A DNA stretch of 64,000 nt, from assembly GCA_963749575.1 (NCBI GenBank), contig CAVVNM010000014.1, positions 248,001 through 312,000 on the forward strand, given 5' to 3'. This DNA is from JAMXLO01 sp963749575 (GTDB lineage Bacteria; Pseudomonadota; Alphaproteobacteria; Acetobacterales; Acetobacteraceae). Below the pieces are notes generated by a model that was not told the DNA's origin, made no database searches, and saw only the letters and a list, made by a program, of their open reading frames with translations. Shown one piece after another: positions 1 through 9,091 of this stretch (the first letter of the stretch is position 1; each line of letters opens with the position of its first letter). Made by a program: the position numbers and the translations under genes.

Positions 1-928
1 CTGCACCAATGGGACCGCAACAAGATAACCCTCGACTACGTCTGGACGGCGCCACAGTTCAAGCTGGAGGCGGCACGGCTGTCGCCGCGGCCCACCGCGC
101 CTGCCGATCCGGCCGTCGCCGCGCCGCCGGCGCTGCGGCGCGACAACGCGGTCGTGGCATTCTACCATCGTCCGCGCGATGCGGGCTGGCTCGCGCCGTT
201 TCTTGGCAGTCTGCGCTGCGCCGGGTTTGACGGCGGTCTCCATTGCGTGGGTGCGTTCGATGCGGACGAACGGGTCCTGCTGGCCCGGCATGGCGGCGTG
301 GCGCATCCGATCGAGGACTGCGACCCGTCGCTGAACATCGAGAATACCGCGCACATGTTCATCAGCCGCGTGCTGGACGAGCTTGCCGCAGATGTAGCGG
401 CGCGGCCGGATCAGGTGCTGGTGTTGGACACGGTCAAGGCCGGGTTCCAGCGCGATCCGTTTCAGGCCAGTACCAATTGGCCTGTCGGTATTCTGTGAAG
501 GCCCAACGCGGATCGGTGAGTCGGACTACAATCTGCATCGGCTTGCCATCTTCACGCCGCTCGACGAGGCGCGGCTGCAACAGCCGATCATCTCGTCGGT
601 GCTGTTGCGTGGCCCGCTGGATGTGGTGCGTGCGTTCTACCGCAAGGTGTTTGTCGAGTTCACCGGTCGCGCCGAACTGATGCGGGTGCAGAAGGTCATC
701 CAGGGCACCATCAACAAGGTCTGCCATGATGACGGTCTCGAGTTTCCGGTGATCGCGTATCCGAATGCTGCCGAGGTCTATTTCGGTTTCTGGACATCCG
801 GGCTCGACATCGACACCGCAGGTGGTATCCGGATCGGTGGAGCAACGCCTGCGGTGGTCCTGAGCGGATCGCTTGATGGCGAGCTGATGCAAGCATTGTG
901 GAGCAGTCTCGGGATGGTGGCAGCGTGA
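1..928 (+). pseudogene. glycosyltransferase-like protein, 5'-partial and frameshifted
   Basis: The window opens inside this gene. The first visible residues (HQWDR) match the HQYDR-like ending typical of a family of bacterial glycosyltransferase-like domains. A second domain of the same kind follows, starting at VAFYHRPRD (about codon 51) and containing VLDTVKAGFQRDPF, which resembles the D..DV.FQ.DPF signature of these enzymes. The frame that starts the window ends at 498. The C-terminal half (SVFCEGPTRIGESDYN to the stop at 926-928) continues in the +2 frame, so one base is missing around 480-484. No internal start makes sense of the second half alone. The family call comes from motif resemblance only. 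The gene sits just upstream of a methyltransferase and an exporter, consistent with surface glycan work. Confidence 0.5.
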
Positions 929-968
929 TCGATGGCGGCGTCGCCGGGTTCGGACCACGGAGCGCATA

Positions 969-1541
969 GTGGCAGACCAACCGACCGCGGTCATCGACCC
1001 GACGCGCCCGGACCTTGGCGGCAATGTCAGGCATGGGGATGCTTGGACCTACCACCCTGGCTTGTGGCGTTACCTGGTCGGCCGCTTCGGCGTGAGGTCC
1101 GTGCTGGACGTCGGATGCGGCGAGGGACACGCGGTGCAGTTCTTCCATCGTCTGGGCGTGATCGCGCACGGCATCGATGGGCTGCTGATCAACGTGCGGC
1201 GTGCAGTGTATCCGATCGCCCTGCATGATCTGCTTACCGGTCCGTACATCATGCCGGTCGATCTGGTGTGGAGCTGCGAGGTGGCCGAGCACATCGACGC
1301 GAACAAGGTCGATCATTACCTCGACTCGCTGGCCAACGGGATGGTGGTCGCGATGACGCATGCCGTTCCGGGACAGGGCGGCCATCATCACGTCAACTGC
1401 CAGCCGGCGGAATACTGGATCGAGCGGCTGCGAATCCGAGGTTACCGGCTCGATCCCGCGCTGCCGACCTATCGGCAGATCGCGGCCGCCGATCCCACCA
1501 ACTTCTTTCAGCAGACCGGCCTGGTGTTTCTGCGCGAGTAG
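969..1541 (+). CDS. class I SAM-dependent methyltransferase
   Basis: 190-residue protein with a GTG start. Motif I, VLDVGCGEGH, lies near residue 40 and the acidic post-motif region DLVWSCEVAEHI near residue 98, as in Methyltransf_11/23-type enzymes. The NCQPAEYWIERL and NFFQQTGLVFLR segments resemble the small methyltransferases often found inside glycan biosynthesis clusters. The substrate cannot be read from sequence. The preceding glycosyltransferase-like gene ends 40 bases upstream and an ABC exporter starts 32 bases downstream, so all three may be cotranscribed and modify or export a surface glycan (inference). Confidence 0.8.
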   Translation: MADQPTAVIDPTRPDLGGNVRHGDAWTYHPGLWRYLVGRFGVRSVLDVGCGEGHAVQFFHRLGVIAHGIDGLLINVRRAVYPIALHDLLTGPYIMPVDLVWSCEVAEHIDANKVDHYLDSLANGMVVAMTHAVPGQGGHHHVNCQPAEYWIERLRIRGYRLDPALPTYRQIAAADPTNFFQQTGLVFLRE

Positions 1542-1573
1542 CCACATCCGCTGCCGACTGATAAACGCGGGCG

Positions 1574-3361
1574 ATGGATGCTGTCGCCCCCCGCGCCGAT
1601 GTCGCGTCGCGCCGCGATTCGACGCGCGTCCTGCTCGGGAGGCTGTGGCACGAGCACATCCGCCATCACCGGCCGCGTCTGCTGCTGGTATTGGTGCTGA
1701 CCGGGCTGATGGCCGGCACCACCGCGCTGTATCCGGTGGTGATCGACCACGCCTTCGAAATGTTCACCGAGCGCGACCGGCGCATCCTGTATCAGATCCC
1801 TGCGCTGGTCGTTGCCATCACCTCGATCAAGGCGGCGGCGCAGTATTTCCAGAACGTCCAGGTACAGCAGATCGTGCTGCTGGTGATCCGCGAGCTGCAG
1901 GGTCGCATGTTCGGCCACCTCACCCGCGCCGACCTGGCACGGCTGGAACGCGAGGCGCCGGCGCAGCTTGCCGCGCGGTTCACCACCGACGCAGCGATCA
2001 TCCGCGATTCGCTGACCCGCGCGGTGAACGGCATCGCCGATGCGGTCACGGTGGTCGGGCTGGTCACCTCGATGCTGTATCTCGACTGGCTGCTCAGCCT
2101 GATCGCGGCGGCGATGTATCCGCTGGCGGCGGTGCCGATCCAGAACATCGGCCGGCGCATCCGCCGTGCCTCGGGCGGCATGCAGGAGCGGATGGGCGAG
2201 GCCGCGGCGATGCTGAACGAGAGCTTTGCCCAGGCCCGCACGGTGCGGGCGTATCGTCTGGAGGCATCCGAAGCGCACCGGGCGGAGACCGCGTTCGCGC
2301 AACTCTATCGCGCGCTGATGCGCATGGCCAAGGGTCGCGCGCGGGTCGATCCGGTGCTGGAGGTGCTTGGCGGCGCCGCGGTTGCCGCGGTGATCGGCTT
2401 CGCCGGCTGGCGCGCCGCGATCAGCTCGCAGACGATCGGCAACTTCACCGGCTTCGTCGCGGCGCTGCTGATCGCTGCCCGTCCGCTGCGCGCGCTCGGC
2501 TCGCTGAACGCCGCATTGCAGGAAGGCATGGCCGGGCTGGCACGCGTGTTCAGCGTGGTCGACGAACGGCCGCGCATCGCCGACGCGGCGGACGCGGTGG
2601 CGCTGCCGCCGGGTCAGGGTCGCGTCGTATTCGACGATGTGCATTTCGTCTACCCGGATGGCCGGGTCGGCCTCTCGGGCCTCAGCTTCACGGCCGAACC
2701 CGGCACCATGATCGCGCTGGTCGGGCCGTCCGGCGCCGGCAAGTCGACCGCGCTGGCACTGATCCCGCGGCTTCATGACGCCACGGCCGGCGCCGTGCGG
2801 ATCGACGGCAGCGATGTGCGACGGGTGACACTGGCCAGCCTGCGCGACGCCATCGCCTATGTCGCGCAGGACACGCTGCTGTTCGACGACACGGTCGAGG
2901 CGAATATCCGGATGGGCCGCCCGAGCGCCTCCCACGACGCGGTCGCCGCTGCGGCCGATGCCGCGGCAGCGGCCGGGTTCATCGCGGCGATGCCGGACGG
3001 CTATGCCACCCGGGTCGGCCCCGGCGGCCAGCGTCTGTCAGGCGGCCAGCGCCAACGCGTGGTGCTGGCGCGCGCGCTGCTGCGGGATCCGCGTATCCTG
3101 CTGCTCGACGAGGCGACCAGTTCGCTCGACACGGAGAGCGAGGCGGCCATCCAGGTGGCACTCGCGCGGCTCCGGCGGGGCCGCACCACGATCGTGATCG
3201 CACACCGGCTGTCCACCGTGCGCGACGCGGATCTCGTGGTGGTCATGCACGAAGGCATGGCGGTGCAACGCGGCAGTCACGCCGCATTGCTGGACCAGGA
3301 CGGTCTGTATGCCAGACTGGTTCGCAGCCAGGCATTGGCCGAGCCGGACACGGTGCAGTAG
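1574..3361 (+). CDS. ABC transporter, fused permease and ATPase (MsbA/lipid exporter type)
   Basis: 595-residue half-transporter. The N-terminal part holds about six hydrophobic segments of the type I exporter fold (first one LLLVLVLTGLMAGTTALYPV). The ATPase follows, with Walker A GPSGAGKST near residue 384, signature LSGGQRQR near 488, Walker B ILLLDEATSSLD near 508 and the switch histidine in IVIAHRLS. Homodimers of this architecture flip lipid A, lipid-linked glycans or drugs across the inner membrane. The neighbouring glycosyltransferase-like and methyltransferase genes favour a glycolipid substrate, but drug export is equally possible from sequence alone. Confidence 0.85.
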   Translation: MDAVAPRADVASRRDSTRVLLGRLWHEHIRHHRPRLLLVLVLTGLMAGTTALYPVVIDHAFEMFTERDRRILYQIPALVVAITSIKAAAQYFQNVQVQQIVLLVIRELQGRMFGHLTRADLARLEREAPAQLAARFTTDAAIIRDSLTRAVNGIADAVTVVGLVTSMLYLDWLLSLIAAAMYPLAAVPIQNIGRRIRRASGGMQERMGEAAAMLNESFAQARTVRAYRLEASEAHRAETAFAQLYRALMRMAKGRARVDPVLEVLGGAAVAAVIGFAGWRAAISSQTIGNFTGFVAALLIAARPLRALGSLNAALQEGMAGLARVFSVVDERPRIADAADAVALPPGQGRVVFDDVHFVYPDGRVGLSGLSFTAEPGTMIALVGPSGAGKSTALALIPRLHDATAGAVRIDGSDVRRVTLASLRDAIAYVAQDTLLFDDTVEANIRMGRPSASHDAVAAAADAAAAAGFIAAMPDGYATRVGPGGQRLSGGQRQRVVLARALLRDPRILLLDEATSSLDTESEAAIQVALARLRRGRTTIVIAHRLSTVRDADLVVVMHEGMAVQRGSHAALLDQDGLYARLVRSQALAEPDTVQ

Positions 3362-3374
3362 CGTTCGTGCAACG

Positions 3375-3402
3375 TTTTCGCCTGCCGTACTTATGCTATG
3401 GT
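3375..3402 (+). promoter_or_regulatory. weak sigma70-like promoter candidate before emrA
   Basis: TTTTCG, 16 bases, then TATGGT, followed by an A-rich patch (AAAAAA) that is unusual in this GC-rich window. It sits 33 bases before the EmrA-like start, in the only gap between the exporter and the efflux pair. The -35 match is poor, so this is a candidate only. Confidence 0.25.
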
Positions 3403-3434
3403 AAAAAATACTGCGGAGCGCCCGATACGGGACC

Positions 3435-4586
3435 ATGGACGACCATACCACGACCGAACTGCCGCCGCCTGCGCCGACCGTGCGGAGCCATTTACGCTCC
3501 GATCAACGGGACCTGCTGTCGTCCCGGCAGGGCAGCCGGCGTGCCGCCTATGCCAAATGGGTGCTGCTGCTGATTGTGCTGGTAGCCGGAGCGGGCGCTA
3601 CAACCCATTGGTATTTAACGAAAGATGAGGCCAGCACCGACGACGCCTACACCGACGGCCGCGCCATCACCGTGGCACCGCAGGTGGCCGGGACCGTGGT
3701 TGCCCTGCAGGTGGCGGACAACCAGCTGGTAAAGGCCGGCGACGTGCTGCTCGAGATCGACCCGCGCGCCTACATCGCCGCGCGCGACCAGGCCAACGGC
3801 AGTCTGCAGGTGGCCGAGGCGCAGCTGGCCAATGCCCGCATCAACCTGGAATGGGCCAAGCAGGAGTACCCTGCCAAGCTGGCCGCCGCCCAGGCGGCGC
3901 TCGCCGCAGCCCGCGCCGGCCACTTCAAGGCCGAGGCGGACGCGCGCCGCCAGCGTGGCCTGCCGAAGCAGGCCACCACGCAGCAGGAGGTCGACACCGC
4001 CACCGCGGCACTGAGCACCGCCGAGGCCCAGATCGACCAGGCGCAGGCAGCGGTACGGCAGGCCGAACTGGTCCCGCAGTATATCGGCGAGGCCGAAGCC
4101 CAGGTGCGCCAGCTCGAGGCGCAGGTCGCGCTCGCCCGCGCCCAGCTCGACCAGGCCACGCTGAACCTGTCGTGGACCAAGGTCACCGCACCGCAGGATG
4201 GCTGGATCACCAAGCGCAACGTCGAACAGGGCAACTACGTGCAGGCCGGCCAGTCGGTCCTGTCGATCGTGACCCCCGAGATCTGGATCACCGCCAACTT
4301 CAAGGAGTTGCAGCTCGACCGCATGCGCCCCGGCCAGAAGGTGGATATCGGCATCGATGCCTACCCGGGCCTGAAGCTGGTCGGCCACGTCGACAGCATG
4401 CAACTCGGCTCCGGCTCGCGGTTCACCGCCTTCCCGCCGGAGAACGCCACGGGCAATTACGTGAAGATCGTCCAGCGCATCCCGGTCAAGATCCTGATCA
4501 ACTCCGGCATGGATCCCAACCTGCCGCTTCCCCTCGGCCTCTCCGCGGTGCCCACGGTCCATCTCGCCGACACGGTGTCGCGCTAA
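3435..4586 (+). CDS. emrA: HlyD/EmrA-family membrane fusion protein
   Basis: 383 residues: a short cytoplasmic N-terminus, one transmembrane segment at about 42-61 (WVLLLIVLVAGAGATTHWYL), then a periplasmic adaptor. Half-lipoyl motifs (TVAPQVAGTVVALQVADNQL and TKVTAPQDGWITKRNVEQG) flank a long alanine/glutamine-rich alpha-helical hairpin. This is the standard EmrA layout: the periplasmic adaptor of an MFS-driven tripartite efflux pump. The EmrB-type permease starts 17 bases downstream, so the two form an operon. No outer membrane channel gene is nearby, so a TolC-like protein encoded elsewhere is expected. Confidence 0.9.
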   Translation: MDDHTTTELPPPAPTVRSHLRSDQRDLLSSRQGSRRAAYAKWVLLLIVLVAGAGATTHWYLTKDEASTDDAYTDGRAITVAPQVAGTVVALQVADNQLVKAGDVLLEIDPRAYIAARDQANGSLQVAEAQLANARINLEWAKQEYPAKLAAAQAALAAARAGHFKAEADARRQRGLPKQATTQQEVDTATAALSTAEAQIDQAQAAVRQAELVPQYIGEAEAQVRQLEAQVALARAQLDQATLNLSWTKVTAPQDGWITKRNVEQGNYVQAGQSVLSIVTPEIWITANFKELQLDRMRPGQKVDIGIDAYPGLKLVGHVDSMQLGSGSRFTAFPPENATGNYVKIVQRIPVKILINSGMDPNLPLPLGLSAVPTVHLADTVSR

Positions 4587-4603
4587 CACCGAGTGGGTGC
4601 CGC

Positions 4604-6172
4604 ATGAGTGACTGGCACGATGCAACATGGCGGCCGAGGGGGAGTGTCTGGCTGGTGGCCGGCGCCGCGACGCTGGCGCCGTTCATGGAAATTCTGGATA
4701 CCACGATCGTCAACGTGAGCCTGCCGAACATCGCCGGGGCGTTGTCGGCGAGCAATGACGATGCGACCTGGACGCTGACTTCGTATCTGGTGGCGAACGG
4801 GATCGTGGTGCCGGTCGCGGGCTGGCTGGGCCGGCTGATCGGCCGCAAGCGGTACTTTCTGATCTGCATCGCCATGTTCACGGTGTGCTCGTTCCTGTGC
4901 GGCATTGCGACCAGTCTGCCGCAGCTTGTGGTGTTCCGGCTGCTGCAGGGGCTGTTCGGCGGCGGTCTGCAACCGAGCCAGCAGTCGGTGATCCTGGATA
5001 CCTTCGAGCCGTCAGAGCGGGGCAAGGCGTTTTCGCTGGTGGCAATTGCGGTGATCTTCGCGCCGATCATCGGGCCGGTGCTGGGGGGGTGGATCACCGA
5101 CAACTATTCGTGGCGTTGGGTGTTTCTGATCAACGTGCCGGTCGGGATCGTCGCATTCATGTCGGTGATGCAACTGGTCGACGATCCGCCATGGGTGCAG
5201 CGCGACCGCGCGCACATACGCGACATCGACTATGGCGGGCTGGCGTTGATTGCGCTCGGGCTGGGAGCGCTGCAGATCATGCTGGACCGTGGCGAGGACA
5301 GCGACTGGTTCAATTCCTCGACCATCCAGATCTACGCGCTGCTGGCGGCGGTGGGGATCGTCGGCGGCGTGGCCTGGCTGCTGATGGTCGAGAAGCCGGT
5401 GGTGGACCTTCGCTGCCTGAAGGACCGCAACTTCGGCGTCGGCGTGGTGATGGTGTCCGGGATCGGTGCGATCCTCTATTCGACCAGCGTGATCATCCCG
5501 GTGATGGCGCAGCAATGGTTCGGCTACACCGCGCTGCTGGCGGGGCTGCTGCTGTCGCCCGGCGCGGTGGTGATGATCCTGTTCATACCGCTCGTCGCGC
5601 GCATCGTGCTGCCGAACGTGCAGACGCGGTACGTGATCGCGTTCGGGTTCTTCGTGCTGGGATGCTCCGCCGCGCTCGCCCACCGGCTGACGCCACAGAT
5701 GGATTTCTGGACGCTGGCATCGATCCGCGCGTTCCAGACGGTAGGACTGGCGTTTCTGTTCGTGCCGAACAGCACCCTGTCCTACTCGACGCTGCCGCGA
5801 TCGCTGAATGCCGATGCGACCGCGTTGTATTCGATGTTCCGCAACATCTTCGGATCGGTCGGCATCGCGGTGATCACGGCACTGGGCGCCGAACGCCAGC
5901 AGGCGCATCGGGCGTACCTCGCGGGTCATCTGACGCCGTACGACCAGCCGTATCAGGAATTGCTGTCGCGACACATGCAGGCGCTGGAGTCGATGGGACA
6001 CACTGCAGGCAGCGCGCACGACGCAGCGATGGGCCTGATCAACCAGACACTGAATCTGCAGGCGGCGATTCTGTCGTATATGGATCTGTATGCCTATACG
6101 GCGCTGGTGGCATTCTGCCTGGTACCGCTGACGCTGCTGTTCCGCGCCGGTGTGGCGGGACGGCCGCGGTAG
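4604..6172 (+). CDS. emrB: DHA2-family MFS efflux permease (EmrB/QacA)
   Basis: 522 residues with about 14 hydrophobic segments, as in the 14-TM DHA2 drug:proton antiporters. Family signatures visible are LDTTIVNVSLPNIAGAL in helix 1, WLGRLIGRKRYFL between helices 2 and 3, LLQGLFGGGLQPSQQSVILD (motif B region) and GPVLGGWITDNYSWRWVFLI (motif C). The ATG at 4604 is preceded by the EmrA stop at 4586 and fits the usual N-terminus (PRGSVWLVAGAATLAPFMEI). Together with the adaptor upstream it should export hydrophobic toxicants. The gene ends 6 bases from the stop of the convergent hemF. Confidence 0.92.
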   Translation: MSDWHDATWRPRGSVWLVAGAATLAPFMEILDTTIVNVSLPNIAGALSASNDDATWTLTSYLVANGIVVPVAGWLGRLIGRKRYFLICIAMFTVCSFLCGIATSLPQLVVFRLLQGLFGGGLQPSQQSVILDTFEPSERGKAFSLVAIAVIFAPIIGPVLGGWITDNYSWRWVFLINVPVGIVAFMSVMQLVDDPPWVQRDRAHIRDIDYGGLALIALGLGALQIMLDRGEDSDWFNSSTIQIYALLAAVGIVGGVAWLLMVEKPVVDLRCLKDRNFGVGVVMVSGIGAILYSTSVIIPVMAQQWFGYTALLAGLLLSPGAVVMILFIPLVARIVLPNVQTRYVIAFGFFVLGCSAALAHRLTPQMDFWTLASIRAFQTVGLAFLFVPNSTLSYSTLPRSLNADATALYSMFRNIFGSVGIAVITALGAERQQAHRAYLAGHLTPYDQPYQELLSRHMQALESMGHTAGSAHDAAMGLINQTLNLQAAILSYMDLYAYTALVAFCLVPLTLLFRAGVAGRPR

Positions 6173-6178
6173 CGTGGA

Positions 6179-7048
6179 CTAGGGCCATTTCACCTCGGGC
6201 GGCAAACTCATCAGGATGGCCTCGACATTGCCGCCGGTCTTCAGCCCGAACAGGGTGCCGCGGTCGTAGATCAGATTGAATTCCACATAGCGTCCACGCC
6301 GCACCAACTGCTGTTCGCGTTCCGCCGCGGTCCAGGTTTCCCGCATCCGCCGGCACACGATGCGGGGGAACGCTTCGAGGAACGCCTGCCCGACGTCACG
6401 CGTGAACGCGAAGTCGGCATCGGCATCGCCGCTGCAGTGATGGTCGTAGAAGATGCCGCCGGCGCCACGCGGCTCATCGCGGTGCGGCAGGAAGAAGTAG
6501 CGGTCGCACCAGGCCTTGAACTCGGGATAGTAGCCGGGATCGTGGCGGTCGCAGGCGGCCTTGAGCGCGGCGTGGAAATCGGCTGCGTCCTCCGTGGCCT
6601 CCGGCGAACCGGGCCGCATCGGCGTCAGGTCGCCGCCGCCGCCGAACCAGCCCTTGGTGGTGACCAGCATCCGGGTGTTGAAGTGCGCCGCCGGCACCCG
6701 CGGGCTGTGCATGTGCGCCACCAGGCTGATACCGCTCGCCCAGAACCGCGGGTCGGTCTCGGCACCGGGGATCTGCGCGCGGAATTCGGGGCTGAACTCG
6801 CCCCACACCGTGGAGACGTTCACCCCCACCTTCTCGAACACCCGCCCACGCAGCACGCTCATCGCGCCGCCGCCGCCGCCCGGCCTTGGCCAGTCGGTGC
6901 GGACGAACCGGCCGGCCGGCCGCTCCGAGGACAGCGCGTCCTCGATTGCCTCGAACGCTGCGCACAGCCGGTCGCGCAGGCTCTCGAACCACGCCTGTGC
7001 GGCAGGTTTCAACGCCTGGTGTGGCGGTGGCGCAACGGATTGCGACAT
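6179..7048 (-). CDS. hemF: oxygen-dependent coproporphyrinogen III oxidase
   Basis: 289 residues, normal for HemF. It converts coproporphyrinogen III to protoporphyrinogen IX by two oxidative decarboxylations in haem synthesis. Family signatures are the glycine-rich GGGGGAMSVLRGRVFEKVGVN, WFGGGGDLTP, the HRDEPRGAGGIFYDHH block and VEFNLIYDRGTLFGLKTGG near the C-terminus. It is divergent from petABC across a 196-base gap, pairing haem supply with a haem-rich complex. On its strand an AAGGAAC Shine-Dalgarno-like stretch precedes the ATG. Confidence 0.97.
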   Translation of the reverse strand: MSQSVAPPPHQALKPAAQAWFESLRDRLCAAFEAIEDALSSERPAGRFVRTDWPRPGGGGGAMSVLRGRVFEKVGVNVSTVWGEFSPEFRAQIPGAETDPRFWASGISLVAHMHSPRVPAAHFNTRMLVTTKGWFGGGGDLTPMRPGSPEATEDAADFHAALKAACDRHDPGYYPEFKAWCDRYFFLPHRDEPRGAGGIFYDHHCSGDADADFAFTRDVGQAFLEAFPRIVCRRMRETWTAAEREQQLVRRGRYVEFNLIYDRGTLFGLKTGGNVEAILMSLPPEVKWP

Positions 7049-7097
7049 GAGGGCTTGTTCCTTGCTGTTCCGTAGGTTAGCCCCTCGCGGCGGTGTG

Positions 7098-7126
7098 TTG
7101 CAGGGGTGTGGGTGCGACCCTAGTAT
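7098..7126 (+). promoter_or_regulatory. candidate sigma70 promoter for petABC
   Basis: TTGCAG, exactly 17 bases, then TAGTAT, in the hemF/petA divergent gap. Predicted transcription would start near 7133, leaving a leader of about 110 bases before petA. Spacing is ideal; the hexamers match the consensus only partly. Confidence 0.35.
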
Positions 7127-7244
7127 GCGCGCCGTCCGCGGCCGGGTTCGGCCGCGCGGCGATAAGGTTCGGGCGGGCCACCAGTTCGCCCGCGGTTTGG
7201 CACGCCTTGCGCCAGGCCGGAATTGCGATTGTATCGAGGGGAAG

Positions 7245-7806
7245 ATGGCTGATTCGTCTGCCGCCGTTGCTCACCATGGCCATCCCGACGTCACCAAACG
7301 CGACTTCCTGAAGCTGGTAACCGGGGCCTCCGCGGCGATCGGCACGGCGGCGGTTGCCTGGGTCTTCATCGATTACATGAACCCGTCGCGGGATGTGCTG
7401 GCATTGTCGGCCACCGAGGTCGATCTGGCACCGATCGTGGCCGGCCAGGGGATCACCGTGCTCTGGCAGGGCAAGCCGATCTTCGTCCGCCACCGCACGG
7501 AGAAGGAGATCAAGGAAGCCGAGGACGTGCCGCTTAGCGATCTGATCGAGCCGCAGCCCGATTCGGCGCGCGTGAAGGCAGGGCACGACCAGTGGATCGT
7601 GCTGGTCGGCATCTGCACCCACCTTGGCTGCGTACCTCTCGGCAACAAACCGACCGATCCGCGCGGCGACTGGGGCGGCTGGTTCTGTCCCTGCCACGGC
7701 AGTCAGTACCGACACGTCGGGACGCGTGCGCCACGGCCCGGCGCCAGCCAACCTGGCGGTGCCGCCCTACGCGTTCGAGTCCGACACCAAGGTCAAGATC
7801 GGCTGA
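7245..7806 (+). pseudogene. petA: Rieske iron-sulfur subunit of cytochrome bc1, with single-base frameshift
   Basis: The Rieske subunit passes electrons from ubiquinol to cytochrome c1. A twin-arginine-like anchor (TKRDFLKLVTGASAAIG) starts near residue 17. The cluster motifs GICTHLGC (near residue 122) and FCPCHGSQY (near 148) are intact. After SQY the frame fails: an extra C at 7709-7710 turns the expected DTSGRVRHGPAPANLAVPPY into a frame that runs into petB. The correct C-terminus continues in the +1 frame and stops at 7804-7806, 16 bases before petB. GAGGGGAAG just before the ATG is a good ribosome site. bc1 normally needs this subunit, so a sequencing or assembly error is as likely as a real mutation. 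Confidence 0.85.
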
Positions 7807-7822
7807 CGAAGGAAATCGCCTG

Positions 7823-9091
7823 ATGGCCGACCAGCACAAGAGCGAGTTCAGCAATCCGCTGATCAACTGGATCGATACCCGTCTGCCCATCTTCACGATG
7901 ATGCAGAAGGAATACGGCGTCTTCCCGACGCCGAAGAACTTCAACTATTTCTGGAACTTCGGCGCGCTCGCCATGGTGGTCATGATGGTCATGATCGCCA
8001 CCGGCATCTTCCTGGCGATGAACTACCAGCCGAACTCGGAGCTGGCCTTCGGCTCCGTGCAGCACATCATGCGCGACGTGAACTACGGCTGGCTGCTCCG
8101 CTACGTGCACCAGAACGGCGCGTCGATGTTCTTCATCGTCACCTACATCCACATCTTCCGCGGCATGTACTACGGGTCCTACAAGTCGCCGCGCGAACTG
8201 CTGTGGATGATCGGCGTGGTGATCCTGCTGATCATGATGGCGACCGCGTTCATGGGCTACGTGCTGCCCTGGGGGCAGATGTCGTACTGGGGCGCCACCG
8301 TCATCACCAACCTGTTCTCCGCCTTCCCGATCGTCGGCAAGTCGATCGTGACCTTGCTGTGGGGCGGCTTCAGCGTGGACAACCCGACGCTCAACCGGTT
8401 CTTCTCGCTGCACTACCTGCTGCCCTTCGTGCTGGTGGGCGTGGTGTTCCTGCATGTCGCCGCGCTGCACGTGGTGGGCTCCAACAACCCTCTCGGCATC
8501 GACGTGAAGTCGCCGCAGGACACGCTGCCGTTCCACCCGTACTACACAGTGAAGGACAGCGTCGGCGTCTGCGTGTTCTTCATCGTGTATGCCGTGCTGG
8601 TATTCTTCGCGCCGAATTTTCTCGGCGACGCCAACAACTTCATCCCGGCCAATCCGCTGCAGACCCCGGCCGACATCGTGCCCGAGTGGTACTTCCTGCC
8701 GTACTACGCGATCCTGCGCTCGGTGCCGAACAAGCTGCTCGGCGTGTGCATGATGTTCGGCTCGATCCTGGTGCTGTTCGTGCTGCCCTGGCTCGACACC
8801 TCGCGGGTGCGCAGCGCAAGGTTCCGACCGATCTACCGCCAGCTCATCTGGGTGTGGGTGGTCGCGGTGATCGCACTGGGCATCTGCGGCGCACACAAGC
8901 CGGAGGGCATCTGGGTGGTGATCAGCCGCGTCGCCACGCTGTACTACTTCCTGCACTTCCTGGTCATCCTGCCGATCCTCGGCAAGCTGGAGCGGCCGTT
9001 GCCGCTGCCCGAAAGCATCAGCCGTCCCGTCGTCGGCGGCGGAGGGCCTATACCCTCGGGGGCCACGGCCAAGCCGATGGAGAAGGCGTGA
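7823..9091 (+). CDS. petB: cytochrome b of the bc1 complex
   Basis: 422 residues. Transmembrane quinol-oxidising core of complex III, carrying haems bL and bH. The haem-ligand helices are visible (HQNGASMFFIVTYIHIFRGMYY and HYLLPFVLVGVVFLHVAALHVVG). The Qo-site PEWY motif appears in DIVPEWYFLPYYAIL and the GWGATVI-like site as MSYWGATVITNLFSAFP. The ATG is chosen because it follows petA by 16 bases and gives the standard N-terminus. The stop overlaps the petC start by one base (TGATG), implying translational coupling. Confidence 0.97.
   Translation: MADQHKSEFSNPLINWIDTRLPIFTMMQKEYGVFPTPKNFNYFWNFGALAMVVMMVMIATGIFLAMNYQPNSELAFGSVQHIMRDVNYGWLLRYVHQNGASMFFIVTYIHIFRGMYYGSYKSPRELLWMIGVVILLIMMATAFMGYVLPWGQMSYWGATVITNLFSAFPIVGKSIVTLLWGGFSVDNPTLNRFFSLHYLLPFVLVGVVFLHVAALHVVGSNNPLGIDVKSPQDTLPFHPYYTVKDSVGVCVFFIVYAVLVFFAPNFLGDANNFIPANPLQTPADIVPEWYFLPYYAILRSVPNKLLGVCMMFGSILVLFVLPWLDTSRVRSARFRPIYRQLIWVWVVAVIALGICGAHKPEGIWVVISRVATLYYFLHFLVILPILGKLERPLPLPESISRPVVGGGGPIPSGATAKPMEKA

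Noticed and set aside
1508..2935. Long minus-strand frame opposite the ABC exporter
   Set aside because: Shadow frame; composition is Arg/Gln/His-rich and low complexity without a recognisable motif.
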